Shown here: piece by piece, positions 25,981 to 34,800 of the stretch | Numbering within the stretch: the stretch's first letter is position 1 | Layout: each line of letters begins with the position of its first letter | Assembly (NCBI RefSeq): GCF_014200755.1 | Contig: NZ_JACHCM010000007.1 | Location: 84,833 to 148,832, forward strand | From: Rhodanobacter sp. ANJX3 | GTDB taxonomy: Bacteria; Pseudomonadota; Gammaproteobacteria; Xanthomonadales; Rhodanobacteraceae | DNA length: 64,000 nucleotides | Reading direction: 5' to 3' | Notes under the pieces: generated by a model | Database searches by the model: none | Seen by the model: the letters and a program-made list of their open reading frames with translations, nothing else | What the model was told of the DNA's origin: nothing | Position numbers and translations under genes: made by a program

Positions 25981-26880
25981 TCAGCGTGTCTGCAACACGT
26001 TGCTGGGCTGGAACTGCCAGGTGCGGGTGATATTGAGTTCGTCGATCTTCTCGCCGCTTTGCGGCGCCGGCGGAAACGGCGCCGCCAGCCGCACAATGCG
26101 TTCGGCGGCCAGGTCGAGCAGCTTTTCGCCGGAGCTGTGGATCACTTCGATACTCTTGATGCTGCCGTCGAGCCGCAGTACCACGGTAAGCAGCACGTCG
26201 CCATGCAGACCGCGCCGGCGCGCCTCTTCCGGATAGTTGAGGTTGCCGACCCGCTCGACCCGGTCGGCCCAGCCGCGCATGTACGCGGCGTACGCATATT
26301 CTTTCGTGTTGGCGGTAAGAAACTTGATCTTGGGTCGCTTGGCATAGGCCACTTTTTTGCGGTTGATTTCGGCGGAGAGCTTGGCGATGTCCTGCTCGGT
26401 CTGCGATTCGGCGGCGGTCGCCGCGTCCTGCGGATCGACCTGCTGCCGGGCGGTGTCGCTGTCGACGCTGAAGTCGGTCTTGCCGCTGGTCGTCACCATA
26501 CGGGTGGGCGTGGCGTCCCGAGGCTGCGCGACGGCCGCCGCAACCGCCGCGGCTGCGGTGCCCTCGTTCGGCTGCGGCAGCGGGCCGGAAAAAAGGTCTG
26601 ATGGCCGCGCCGCCTTGTCGCTCTGGCCGCCGCCGCTGTTGTTGGCCTGGGCCAAAAAGTCGGCCTTGTCCGGGGCCTCCTGGTTGGCCACGTTGACCAG
26701 GGTCACGTCCAGCGTCGGCAGGCTTGGTTTCAACTTGGCGAAATGAAAGGTGATACCGAGCAACAGCACGCCGTGCAGCAGCAGCGAAAACAGCAGCGTG
26801 GCGCTGATCGGGTTGGGCGCCTCGCCGACCACTCGGGTAGAGCTGGTCGGCTGGAGAGCGGCAGTGGCAGGCTGACTCAC
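25981..26880 (-). CDS. tonB: TonB-family energy transducer (TonB3-like position)
   Basis: 299 aa. One N-terminal membrane anchor (about 27-46, ATLLFSLLLHGVLLLGITF with the membrane His typical of TonB), a long Ala/Gln/Asp-rich periplasmic spacer without a strong Pro-Lys/Pro-Glu repeat, and a C-terminal TonB domain (about 205-290: LNYPEEARRRGLHGDVLL, VVLRLDGSIKSIEV). No exbB/exbD partner is adjacent. The position between yqgE and gshB, next to pilG, is that of tonB3 in Pseudomonas aeruginosa, which is needed for twitching. Overlaps the gshB stop by 4 nt. Confidence 0.9.
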   Translation of the reverse strand: MSQPATAALQPTSSTRVVGEAPNPISATLLFSLLLHGVLLLGITFHFAKLKPSLPTLDVTLVNVANQEAPDKADFLAQANNSGGGQSDKAARPSDLFSGPLPQPNEGTAAAAVAAAVAQPRDATPTRMVTTSGKTDFSVDSDTARQQVDPQDAATAAESQTEQDIAKLSAEINRKKVAYAKRPKIKFLTANTKEYAYAAYMRGWADRVERVGNLNYPEEARRRGLHGDVLLTVVLRLDGSIKSIEVIHSSGEKLLDLAAERIVRLAAPFPPAPQSGEKIDELNITRTWQFQPSNVLQTR

Positions 26881-27854
26881 GCGGTGCGATGTCCCGAAAC
26901 GCGCTGCTCGATGACGTCGAACAGCTGGCCGGCAATATTAAGCCCGAACTGAGCATCCAGTTCGCGCACACAGGTCGGCGATGTGACGTTGATCTCGGTC
27001 AGGTAATCGCCGATCACGTCCAGTCCGACGAACAGCAGCCCACGCCGACGCAGTTCCGGTGCCACCTGTTCGACGATCCAGCGATCGCGGTCGGACAGCG
27101 GCACGCCTTCGCCGCGGCCACCCGCCGCAAGATTGCCGCGAAATTCGTTGCCCTGGGGAATACGTGCCAGGGCATACGGCACCGGTGCGCCGTCGATCAC
27201 CAGGATGCGCTTGTCGCCGGCCGTGATCTCGGGAATGTACTTCTGCGCGATGGTCAGCTGCCGCCCCTCGCCGTGGGCGCCGCCGGCGAGCAGGGTTTCG
27301 AGCATCGAGTTGAGATTGCTGTCGCCGGCCCTGACCCGGAAAATGCCGCGCCCACCCATGCCGTCCAGCGGCTTCAGCACCACTTCGCCGTGCTCGGCGG
27401 TAAAGCGGCGCAGTTCGGCCGCGTCGCGTGACACGAGCGTGGGCACGATGCACTGCGGAAACTGCAGTGCGAACAGTTTTTCGTTGCAGTCGCGCAGCGA
27501 CTGCGGGTCGTTGACCACCATGACGCCGCTGCGCTGAGCCAGCTCCAGCACCATGCTGTCGTAGATGAACTGGGCATCGACCGGCGGATCCTTGCGCATC
27601 AGGATCACATCGATCCCGCGCAGGTTACGCCATTGCGCTTCGCCCAGCGTGTACCAGTCCTTCGGATCGTCGCGTACGGTGAGCGTGGCGCTGCGCGCCC
27701 ACGGCTCGCCATCGCGCAGCGCCAGATCGCCCTGCTCGAAATAGTGCAGCGTGTGCCCGCGCCGCTGGGCTTCCAGCAGCATGGCCAGACTGGTGTCCTT
27801 GGCAACCTTGATCGCGCCGATGGGGTCCATCAGCACGGCGACCGAAAGGGTCAT
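26877..27854 (-). CDS. gshB: Glutathione synthetase
   Basis: ATP-grasp ligase joining gamma-glutamylcysteine and glycine, cytoplasmic. 325 aa. MDPIGAIKVAKDTSLAM near the N-terminus, LMRKDPPVDAQFIYDS, NDPQSLRDCNEKLFAL, VLKPLDGMGGRGIFR (ATP-grasp glycine-rich loop), GDKRILVIDG, and EINVTSPTCVRE with the metal-binding residues. First gene of the minus-strand group; the promoter is in the 391-nt gap shared with pilG. Confidence 0.97.
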   Translation of the reverse strand: MTLSVAVLMDPIGAIKVAKDTSLAMLLEAQRRGHTLHYFEQGDLALRDGEPWARSATLTVRDDPKDWYTLGEAQWRNLRGIDVILMRKDPPVDAQFIYDSMVLELAQRSGVMVVNDPQSLRDCNEKLFALQFPQCIVPTLVSRDAAELRRFTAEHGEVVLKPLDGMGGRGIFRVRAGDSNLNSMLETLLAGGAHGEGRQLTIAQKYIPEITAGDKRILVIDGAPVPYALARIPQGNEFRGNLAAGGRGEGVPLSDRDRWIVEQVAPELRRRGLLFVGLDVIGDYLTEINVTSPTCVRELDAQFGLNIAGQLFDVIEQRVSGHRTA

Positions 27855-27975
27855 GGCGATTCTCCGTAAGTGCTCAAATACAGGGTTCGAAAAACGGTCC
27901 GACGACGTATCGGCCGATCGGGCCGAGCTGATTCGTCAGATTGACATCAACAGGTGCGATGGTCGCCGAGACGAT

Positions 27976-28016
27976 CGATGGCGACAAGCTCGATCCGGCT
28001 GGAGCTGTCGCCATCG
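27976..28016. repeat. Long hairpin in the gshB-pilG intergenic region
   Basis: Left arm CGATGGCGACAAGCTC (27976-27991) and right arm GAGCTGTCGCCATCG (28002-28016) are complementary over 15 bp with a single bulged A, enclosing a 10-nt loop. No T-run follows on either strand, so it is not a standard terminator. A further partial inverted copy of ATCGGGCCGA flanks it. Confidence 0.75.
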
Positions 28017-28184
28017 GCCCGATGGTGCCAATATAGGTCACGTTGTGCGCGCTGAACGTTGAGTCTGCGCGATTATTGCTTGACAGTTTCGAGGGGCAGG
28101 CAGTACACAACATGGTTTATCAAGCGCCGCCGCAGAGCGGACCTCGATACATTGGGTTTCGTGATTTCCGATACGCGCGAATGA

Positions 28185-28200
28185 CGGCACACTAGTTGCT
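28185..28200 (+). promoter_or_regulatory. Candidate sigma-54 (-24/-12) promoter of pilG
   Basis: CGGCAC-ACTAG-TTGCT fits the RpoN consensus TGGCAC-N5-TTGCW except for the first base. GG at 28186-28187 and GC at 28198-28199 have the exact 10-nt separation. The predicted start near 28211 leaves a leader of about 35 nt to the GTG of pilG. Confidence 0.5.
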
Positions 28201-28245
28201 TGAACTCGTGATTGACCTGAGCTCGCGCGAGTTCCGGGGGGAGTA

Positions 28246-28659
28246 GTGAATTTGAACGTTAGTGCTAATGACTTGACCGGTCTCAAGGTCATGGTGATCG
28301 ACGACTCAAAAACCATCCGTCGCACGGCGGAAACCCTGCTGGCGAAGGAAGGTTGCGACGTGGTGACGGCCGTTGACGGATTCGAGGCGCTGGCCAAGAT
28401 CTCCGACCAAAAGCCCGCGATCATTTTCGTCGACATCATGATGCCGCGGCTCGATGGTTATCAGACCTGCGCGCTGATCAAGAACAACCCGCAGTTCCGC
28501 GGTACGCCGGTGATCATGCTCAGTTCGAAAGACGGCCTGTTCGACAAGGCGCGCGGGCGCATCGTAGGCGCCGAGCAATATCTGACCAAGCCGTTCACAC
28601 GTGACGAATTGCTTGGTGCCATCCATCGTCATGTCAGCACCGTGCCTGCAAGTCGCTAA
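28246..28659 (+). CDS. pilG: Type IV pilus response regulator PilG
   Basis: 137-aa single-domain receiver (CheY-like) of the Pil-Chp system, controlling pilus extension and, in homologues, cAMP signalling. The acidic pocket is in VMVIDDSKTIRR, the phospho-acceptor Asp in IIFVDIMMPRLDG, Ser/Thr in VIMLSSKDG and Lys in YLTKPFTRDE. GTG start at 28246 after the purine-rich GGGGGGAG. First gene of a cluster running to 40415; 22 nt before pilH. Confidence 0.96.
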   Translation: MNLNVSANDLTGLKVMVIDDSKTIRRTAETLLAKEGCDVVTAVDGFEALAKISDQKPAIIFVDIMMPRLDGYQTCALIKNNPQFRGTPVIMLSSKDGLFDKARGRIVGAEQYLTKPFTRDELLGAIHRHVSTVPASR

Positions 28660-28681
28660 CTGCAGATTCTGAGGGGAACCT

Positions 28682-29053
28682 GTGGCCAATATTCTCATCA
28701 TCGACGACTCACCGACCGACGTACGCGTGTTCACCACGCTGCTGGAGCGTGCCGGTCATCAGGTCGTTGCCGTCAACAGCGCCGAAGAAGGCATCGAGCG
28801 GGCGCGGGCCGACCTGCCGAGCCTGGTGATCATGGACGTGATCATGCCTGGCATGAACGGGTTTCAGGCTACGCGTACACTGAGCCGCGATCCGATTACG
28901 GCGGCTGTACCCATCGTCATGATTACCACCAAGTCGATGGAAACCGACCGCGTGTGGGGTCTGCGCCAGGGTGCGCGTGCGTTCATCACCAAGCCGGTGA
29001 ATGAAAAAGAGCTGCTGACCTGCATCAACGACCTCCTGCCGGGTGCGGCATGA
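28682..29053 (+). CDS. pilH: Type IV pilus response regulator PilH
   Basis: 123-aa single receiver domain. ILIIDDSPTDVRVF, phospho-acceptor Asp in LVIMDVIMPGMNG, IVMITTKSMETD and FITKPVNEKEL; the TTK in place of SS distinguishes it from PilG as in other Pil-Chp systems. In homologues PilH acts as a phosphate sink and aids retraction. GTG start at 28682 with AGGGGAACC upstream; overlaps pilI by 4 nt. Confidence 0.96.
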   Translation: MANILIIDDSPTDVRVFTTLLERAGHQVVAVNSAEEGIERARADLPSLVIMDVIMPGMNGFQATRTLSRDPITAAVPIVMITTKSMETDRVWGLRQGARAFITKPVNEKELLTCINDLLPGAA

Positions 29054-29607
29054 ACCAACCCGCTCATCGCATACCGGCCGTCAACCTGACACCGTTCGAG
29101 ATTCTGGCGCGCTATGAGCGGCTTTCGCTGGCGCACGCGTCCGACACGCGCGACAAGCTCGAAGCGCCGGGCCTGTGGCGCGGCATCGGCTTCCGCGTCG
29201 GCGCACGCCTGCTGGTCAGCGGCATCGACGAGATCAACGAGCTGCTGGCGGTGCCGGCGCTCACGCCGGTGCCCGGTACGCAGCCGTGGCTGCTTGGCGT
29301 GGCCAACGTGCGCGGCAATCTGGTGCCGGTGATCGACTTTGCGCGGTTTTTGTTCGGCGAGCGCACGCCGCTTACCGATCGCACCCGTCTGCTGATCGTG
29401 CGCCAGGGCAACGGCAACGTGGCGCTGCTGGTCGACGAAGTGTTCGGCCAGCGTACGGTAGACGAAGAGCAGCGGCGCGATGCGATGCGCGAAGAAGACC
29501 CGCGCCTGACGCGCTTCGTCGAAAATCGCGTCGGCGAACAGCAGTTGGGGATCTTCAGCATGAATCGATTGGTACGCGCACCGGATTTCCGTCAGGCCGC
29601 GGCGTGA
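29050..29607 (+). CDS. pilI: CheW-like adaptor PilI
   Basis: 185-aa adaptor coupling PilJ to the ChpA kinase. Single CheW domain from about residue 40: FRVGARLLVSGIDEINELLAV, GTQPWLLGVANVRGNLVPVIDF and LLIVRQGNGNVALLVDEVFGQ. The N-terminal helix (TPFEILARYERLS) is typical of PilI. It overlaps pilH by 4 nt; a 128-nt gap separates it from pilJ. Confidence 0.95.
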   Translation: MNQPAHRIPAVNLTPFEILARYERLSLAHASDTRDKLEAPGLWRGIGFRVGARLLVSGIDEINELLAVPALTPVPGTQPWLLGVANVRGNLVPVIDFARFLFGERTPLTDRTRLLIVRQGNGNVALLVDEVFGQRTVDEEQRRDAMREEDPRLTRFVENRVGEQQLGIFSMNRLVRAPDFRQAAA

Positions 29608-29735
29608 TCGTCGTCGACGCATTTTGAACAAGAAGAGCCGGTGCCCGTCGTGGCCGGAATGGGTTAGCAAGTTTCGTTTCGGTATTCGCCCATAGCGCGG
29701 CACCGATCGGATCAGGTCAGACGGACGAGGTGAAC

Positions 29736-31766
29736 ATGAGCACTACCGGGGGCGTTGGCAGGGAACGGGGTTATGCCGTTTATATTGTCCTGCTTGTGGT
29801 TTCGATCGGTTTCGCGGCGCTCGATTTCGGTCTGCTGAACCAGAAGAACAGCGAAGACCGCCAGGCCATCGCGCTGACCACGCAGATTCAGGTGCTTTCC
29901 CAGCAGACTGCGAAGTCCGCGCTGGAAGCGGCCAATGGCAACGCCGAGTCGTTCAACGAGCTGGCCGCCAACCGCAACTCGATCGATTCCGCCGTGCAGC
30001 GGCTGATCAAGGGCGATACGCATACCGGCATGCCGCCTTACGACGACAAAAACACGACCCCGACCGGCCGCGCCGTGATTACGCTGAGCGATTCGTGGAA
30101 GCAGCTCGACGGCGATATCGGCAAGATCCTCTCCAACAAGGCGCTGGTGACCGATTCGGGCGTGCGCGCCAACACGCTGGCGCAGCAGATGCCTCTGCTC
30201 AACTCGAGCATGGAGCAGGTGGTCAACATTCTGCAGCAGCACAACGGCAGTTCCGACCAGATGCTGGGTACATCCCGCCAGATGCTCTCCGGTGACCGCA
30301 TCATTCGACGCGTGCAGGAAGTGCTGCAGGGCGGCGACAACGCGCAGTCGGCGGCCGACGGCCTGGCCCGCGATGCGCAGCTGTACGGCAATGTGCTGAA
30401 GGGGCTGCTCGAGGGCAATCCGGAAAGCGGGGTCAAGCCGATCGGCGACCCGAATGCGAAAAAGATTCTTGCCGACATGACCGACCGCTGGAACAAGCTG
30501 TCCGATCCGCTGGCCAAGCTGGCCGACGCCGCGGGCAATTTGGCCGACGTGAAACACGCCGGCAACCAGGCCTCGTTGGATTCACAGACCGTGTTGCTGC
30601 GAGCCAACGATTTGTCCGAGCAGGTCGGCAAGCTGCCGCTGCGCCGGCTGTTCCCGAACGTGTGGTGGGGCCTGTTCGGTGCCATCGCCGCCGTGGTTTT
30701 CGCCGTCGCGCTGGTGTTCACCCTGGTCGCCGATCAGCGCCGCCGCTTCGCCAGCAGCGCCGAGCTCAACCAGCGCAATCAGGAGGCGATCATGCGCCTG
30801 CTGGACGAAATGGGTTCGCTCGCCGAAGGCGATCTCACGGTAAAAACCACGGTGTCCGAAGACATCACCGGCGCTATCGCTGACTCGGTGAACTACGCCA
30901 TCGACGAGCTTCGCTCGCTGGTAACGACGATCAACGAAACCTCCGAGCAGGTGTCGTCCTCGGCGCAGGAAACGCAGACCACCGCGCGCCATCTGGCCGA
31001 CGCGGCCGAGCAGCAGGCGCAGCAGATCAGCTCGGCGACCTCCGCGATCAACCAGATCGTGAGCTCGATGGATATCGTGTCGAAGGATTCGGCCGAGTCG
31101 GCCGACGTGGCCGAGCGCTCGGTGGAAATCGCCTCGCGCGGCGCGGAAGTGGTGCGCGAAACGATTTCGGGCATGGACTCGATTCGCGACCAGATCCAGG
31201 AAACCTCCAAGCGCATCAAGCGGCTGGGCGAGTCTTCGCAGGAGATCGGCTCGATCGTGGAACTGATCAACGACATCGCCGAACAGACCAACATCCTGGC
31301 GTTGAACGCGGCCATTCAGGCGGCCTCGGCCGGTGAAGCCGGTCGCGGTTTCGCGGTGGTGGCGGACGAAGTGCAGCGACTGGCCGAACGCTCGACCAGC
31401 GCGACCAAGCGCATCGAAACACTGGTGCAGACGATTCAGTCCGATACCAACGAGGCGGTGAACTCGATGGAGCAGACCACCGCCGAGGTGGTCGCCGGTG
31501 CGCGCCTGGCGGAAGACGCCGGCAGCGCGCTGGGCGATATCGAGCGCGTTTCGCATGACTTGTCGGCGCTGATTCAGAGTATCTCTTCGGCAGCACGCGC
31601 GCAGTCCGCCGCGGCAACCGATATTTCGATATCGATGAACGCGATTCAGGAAATTACGTCGCAGACCTCGCAGGGCGCGAGCCAGACGGCCGACTCGATC
31701 GGTACGTTGGCGCAGCTGGCCAGCGATCTGCGCCGCTCGGTGGCGCATTTCAAGTTGCCTGGTTGA
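29736..31766 (+). CDS. pilJ: Methyl-accepting chemotaxis protein PilJ
   Basis: 676-aa inner-membrane chemoreceptor of the pilus system. TM1 about 12-34; periplasmic sensor with PilJ-type helical repeats (about 35-307); TM2 about 309-331; HAMP about 332-390; cytoplasmic signalling domain to the end, with the hairpin tip around [23 protein letters not shown] and [16 protein letters not shown] at 29736 chosen because GAGG precedes it at 5 nt; a GTG two codons upstream is possible. No pilK follows, so methylation of this receptor is in doubt. Confidence 0.96.
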   Translation: MSTTGGVGRERGYAVYIVLLVVSIGFAALDFGLLNQKNSEDRQAIALTTQIQVLSQQTAKSALEAANGNAESFNELAANRNSIDSAVQRLIKGDTHTGMPPYDDKNTTPTGRAVITLSDSWKQLDGDIGKILSNKALVTDSGVRANTLAQQMPLLNSSMEQVVNILQQHNGSSDQMLGTSRQMLSGDRIIRRVQEVLQGGDNAQSAADGLARDAQLYGNVLKGLLEGNPESGVKPIGDPNAKKILADMTDRWNKLSDPLAKLADAAGNLADVKHAGNQASLDSQTVLLRANDLSEQVGKLPLRRLFPNVWWGLFGAIAAVVFAVALVFTLVADQRRRFASSAELNQRNQEAIMRLLDEMGSLAEGDLTVKTTVSEDITGAIADSVNYAIDELRSLVTTINETSEQVSSSAQETQTTARHLADAAEQQAQQISSATSAINQIVSSMDIVSKDSAESADVAERSVEIASRGAEVVRETISGMDSIRDQIQETSKRIKRLGESSQEIGSIVELINDIAEQTNILALNAAIQAASAGEAGRGFAVVADEVQRLAERSTSATKRIETLVQTIQSDTNEAVNSMEQTTAEVVAGARLAEDAGSALGDIERVSHDLSALIQSISSAARAQSAAATDISISMNAIQEITSQTSQGASQTADSIGTLAQLASDLRRSVAHFKLPG

Positions 31767-31897
31767 TCGCACGAGTTGAGTGAGCTAGTTGACCGAACTA
31801 TCCGTCGCGCCGATCGCCGCGCGATGAATACAAGCACAGGACGGGGGGCATGCTCGTCGGTTGCGTAACGTTGTTGGGCAATCGTTGAGAGAGGCGC

Positions 31898-34800
31898 ATG
31901 AGACTTCAAGACCACATCGATTTCACCACACTGCACTGGGTCAAGCCGGAGCTCGACGAAACCTTGTCGACCGCCCGCGAAGCGCTGGCGACTTACGTCG
32001 AGCATCCGATGCAGCGCGATGCCATGCGTTCGTGCGCCGAGTATTTGCACCAGGTGCGCGGTACCCTGCAGATGGTCGAGCTGTACGGCGCCGCACAGGT
32101 CACCGCGGAAATGGAAACGCTGGCGGTTGCGCTGCTGCAGGATCAGGTCACCCACCGCGAAGAAGCCTACGCTTCGCTGATGCGCGGCCTGATGCAGTTG
32201 CCCGATTATCTGGAGCGCCTTTCCAGCGGCCACCGCGACGTGCCGGTGGTGCTGTTGCCGCTGTTGAACGATCTGCGCGCCAGTCGCGAGCTGCCGGCGC
32301 TGACCGAGTCGGCGATGTTTCATCCGAATCTGGATGCGTTTCTGCCGGAGCAGGCGCCTGCCGCCATGAGCGAGTCGTATGCCGAAGCGCATCGCGGCGA
32401 GCTGGCGGATCTGCGTCTGCGTTTCCAGCAGCAGCTTTTGAGCTGGTTCCGCGGGCAGGACGCTGCGCAGCAACTGCTCGGCATGCGCACGACACTGCTG
32501 GCGATCGCCTCGCGCTGCTATCACGTGCACGGGCGTCGGCTGTGGTGGATTTCCGCCGGCGTGCTCGAAGGTCTCGAGCAGGGCATGCTGAAAAGCTTTG
32601 CCGGCGAAATACGTCAGCTGATCGGCAAGGTCGATCGCAGCATCCGTCAGCTGATCGAGCAGGGCGAAATCAGCCTGCGCGGCGGCGATGCCGACGACGT
32701 GTGCTGCAAGATGCTGTACATCGTGGCGCAGTCGAAAGAACGCAGCCCGTTGATGGAACAGCTGCGCGTCACCTATGCGCTGGATAGCTTGCTGCCCGAC
32801 GCCGCCGAACTGGAGCATGCCCGCGGCTCGATGGCCGGACACAACCGCGCCCTGCTCGATTCGGTATCGCGCGCGCTGAAGGACGACCTGCTGCGCGTCA
32901 AGGAAGCGCTCGATCTTTTCCTGCGCCAGGAAGACGCCGACCCGTCGCAGCTCGCTTCGCAGAGTGAAGTGCTCGAGCGCGTCGCCGACACGCTCGGCAT
33001 GCTGGCGTTGAACGTACCGCGCCGTGTGGTGATCGAACAGCGCCGCGTGCTCGACGAAATCGCCAATCGACTGCGCCAGTCCGACGAAGAAACCCTGCTG
33101 GATGTGGCCGGCGCGTTGCTCTACGTCGAGTCGTCCTTGGACGACCACATCGAAAGTCTGGGTTCCGAAGACGAAACGGAATCCACCGAAGCGGTGCAGG
33201 GCCTGCCGCGCAGCGAGGCGCTTGGCGTGGTCACTGCGCTGATGCAGGAGGCGATCGCCAATACCGGCAGCGTCAAGGGCTCGATTATCGCCTTCGTCGA
33301 ATCCGGTTGGGAGCATAGCCATCTGGCCGTCGCGCCGGCTCTGATGGGCGAAGTGGCCGGCGCACTGCGCATGCTTTCCGCGCCGCGTCCGGCCGATCTG
33401 GCCGAGGGCGTGGGCCGTTTCGTGGCGGAAGAGCTGCTGATGGACCGGCGGGTGCCCTCCGGCGAGCAGATGGATCATCTGGCCGATGCGCTGGCGGCGC
33501 TGGAGTATTACCTGGAAGCCGCGCGCGAACATCGCGGTGGCCTGGATCATATCTTGGACGTGGCCGAGCACAGCCTTGGCATGCTCGGTTACTGGCCGCT
33601 GCCCGCCGCGCGCGCGTTGCCGCCGCCCACGATGATCGAACCGGCGGATGGCATCGAGCCGACTGCCGTCGAACACGCCGCTGGCCTATCCATCGACGAA
33701 GCCGCGCACGACGAAACACTTGCGCACGAGGCGCATCCCGATCTCACCGAATCGGTCAGCATGCTGCCCGGCGACGATCTCGGCCATCTGTTTGTCGGCG
33801 AGAGCGAGCAGCCCGCCACGGCGGCCCACAATCTGGACGGCCTGCGTCTGACCGAGACGGAAACGACGGCGCCGCCGCCATCGGAAAATACCAGCGCGGC
33901 CGACCCGTACGACGACTGGATCGAGATCGAGGAAGAGGCGTTCGAAGAGCTGCCGGTGCGCGACGCGTTAGCTGGCAAAACCGTGTTCAATTTCGACGCG
34001 GAAGGTATCGACGACGATATTCGCGAAATCTTCTTGGAAGAAATGCAGGAGGAAATCGACAGCCTGCGCAACGGCGAAAAAGTCTGGCTGGCCGAGCCGA
34101 CCCAACTTTCCTCGCTGGTTACCTTGCGACGCTCTTTCCACACGCTGAAAGGCTCGGGTCGGCTGGTCGGTGCCGGTGTGCTCGGTGAATTCGCGTGGAA
34201 GGTCGAAGACATGCTCAATCGCGTGCTCGACGGCAGCATCGAGCCGCACGAAGGCGTGCAGGCCGTGCTCCATCATGCGATCGCGGCCCTGCCGGAGCTG
34301 CTCGCGGCGCTCAAGGGCGAGGGTGAGCCGACGGCGCCGCTCAGCGCGATTATGCAAACGGCGGAAGAAGTGGCCGCTGGCCAGCGAACCCGCGTGGAAG
34401 ATCACCTGTCGACCGCGACGGAGATGGTTCGTCGCGTCGTGCTGCGGCGCATTCCGCGCTCCCAGGCGGCCGCCGATGCCGTACCGGAAGCCAGCCTCAC
34501 CGAAGGGCACACCGCCGCCGACAATCTTGCGGCAGGCGACGAGTCGACGTCGTTCGAGCCGAACAGATCGATGCCCGAGATGCCGCCGGTGGATCCGGTG
34601 CTGTTGGAAATTCTGCGCAGCGAAGTGGCGCAGTATCTGCACACCATTCGCGGCGCCATCCAGCGCAGCGACATCGAGCTGCCGATCGGCGAAGACTTGC
34701 TGCGCGCCGTGCACACGCTGCACGGCGCCATCGCCATGGTCGATATCCAACTGCTGACCCAGCTGCTGTCGCCGCTGGAAAGCCTGTTCAAGCGTCTGCG

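Larger units (their letters stand above)
27855..28245. other. Divergent regulatory region between gshB and pilG
   Basis: 391 bases with no protein that I credit. It contains a long hairpin (27976-28016) and a good sigma-54-type site (28185-28200), both listed separately. There is also a TTGACA at 28080-28085 with TACACA 18 nt later, which could be a weak sigma-70 promoter towards pilG. Confidence 0.6.

Noticed and set aside
28080..28109. TTGACA...TACACA as a sigma-70 promoter of pilG
   Set aside because: Spacing is 18 nt and the -10 is poor; the sigma-54-type site nearer the gene is the better candidate. Kept only as a note in the spacer entry.
27874..28113. Minus-strand 79-residue frame in the gshB-pilG spacer
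   Set aside because: No ribosome-binding site, composition looks like chance, and it crosses the long hairpin, which is better explained as a structured or regulatory element.
31646..33676. 676-residue minus-strand frame across the pilJ-chpA junction
   Set aside because: Antisense shadow of pilJ and chpA, with no domain content.
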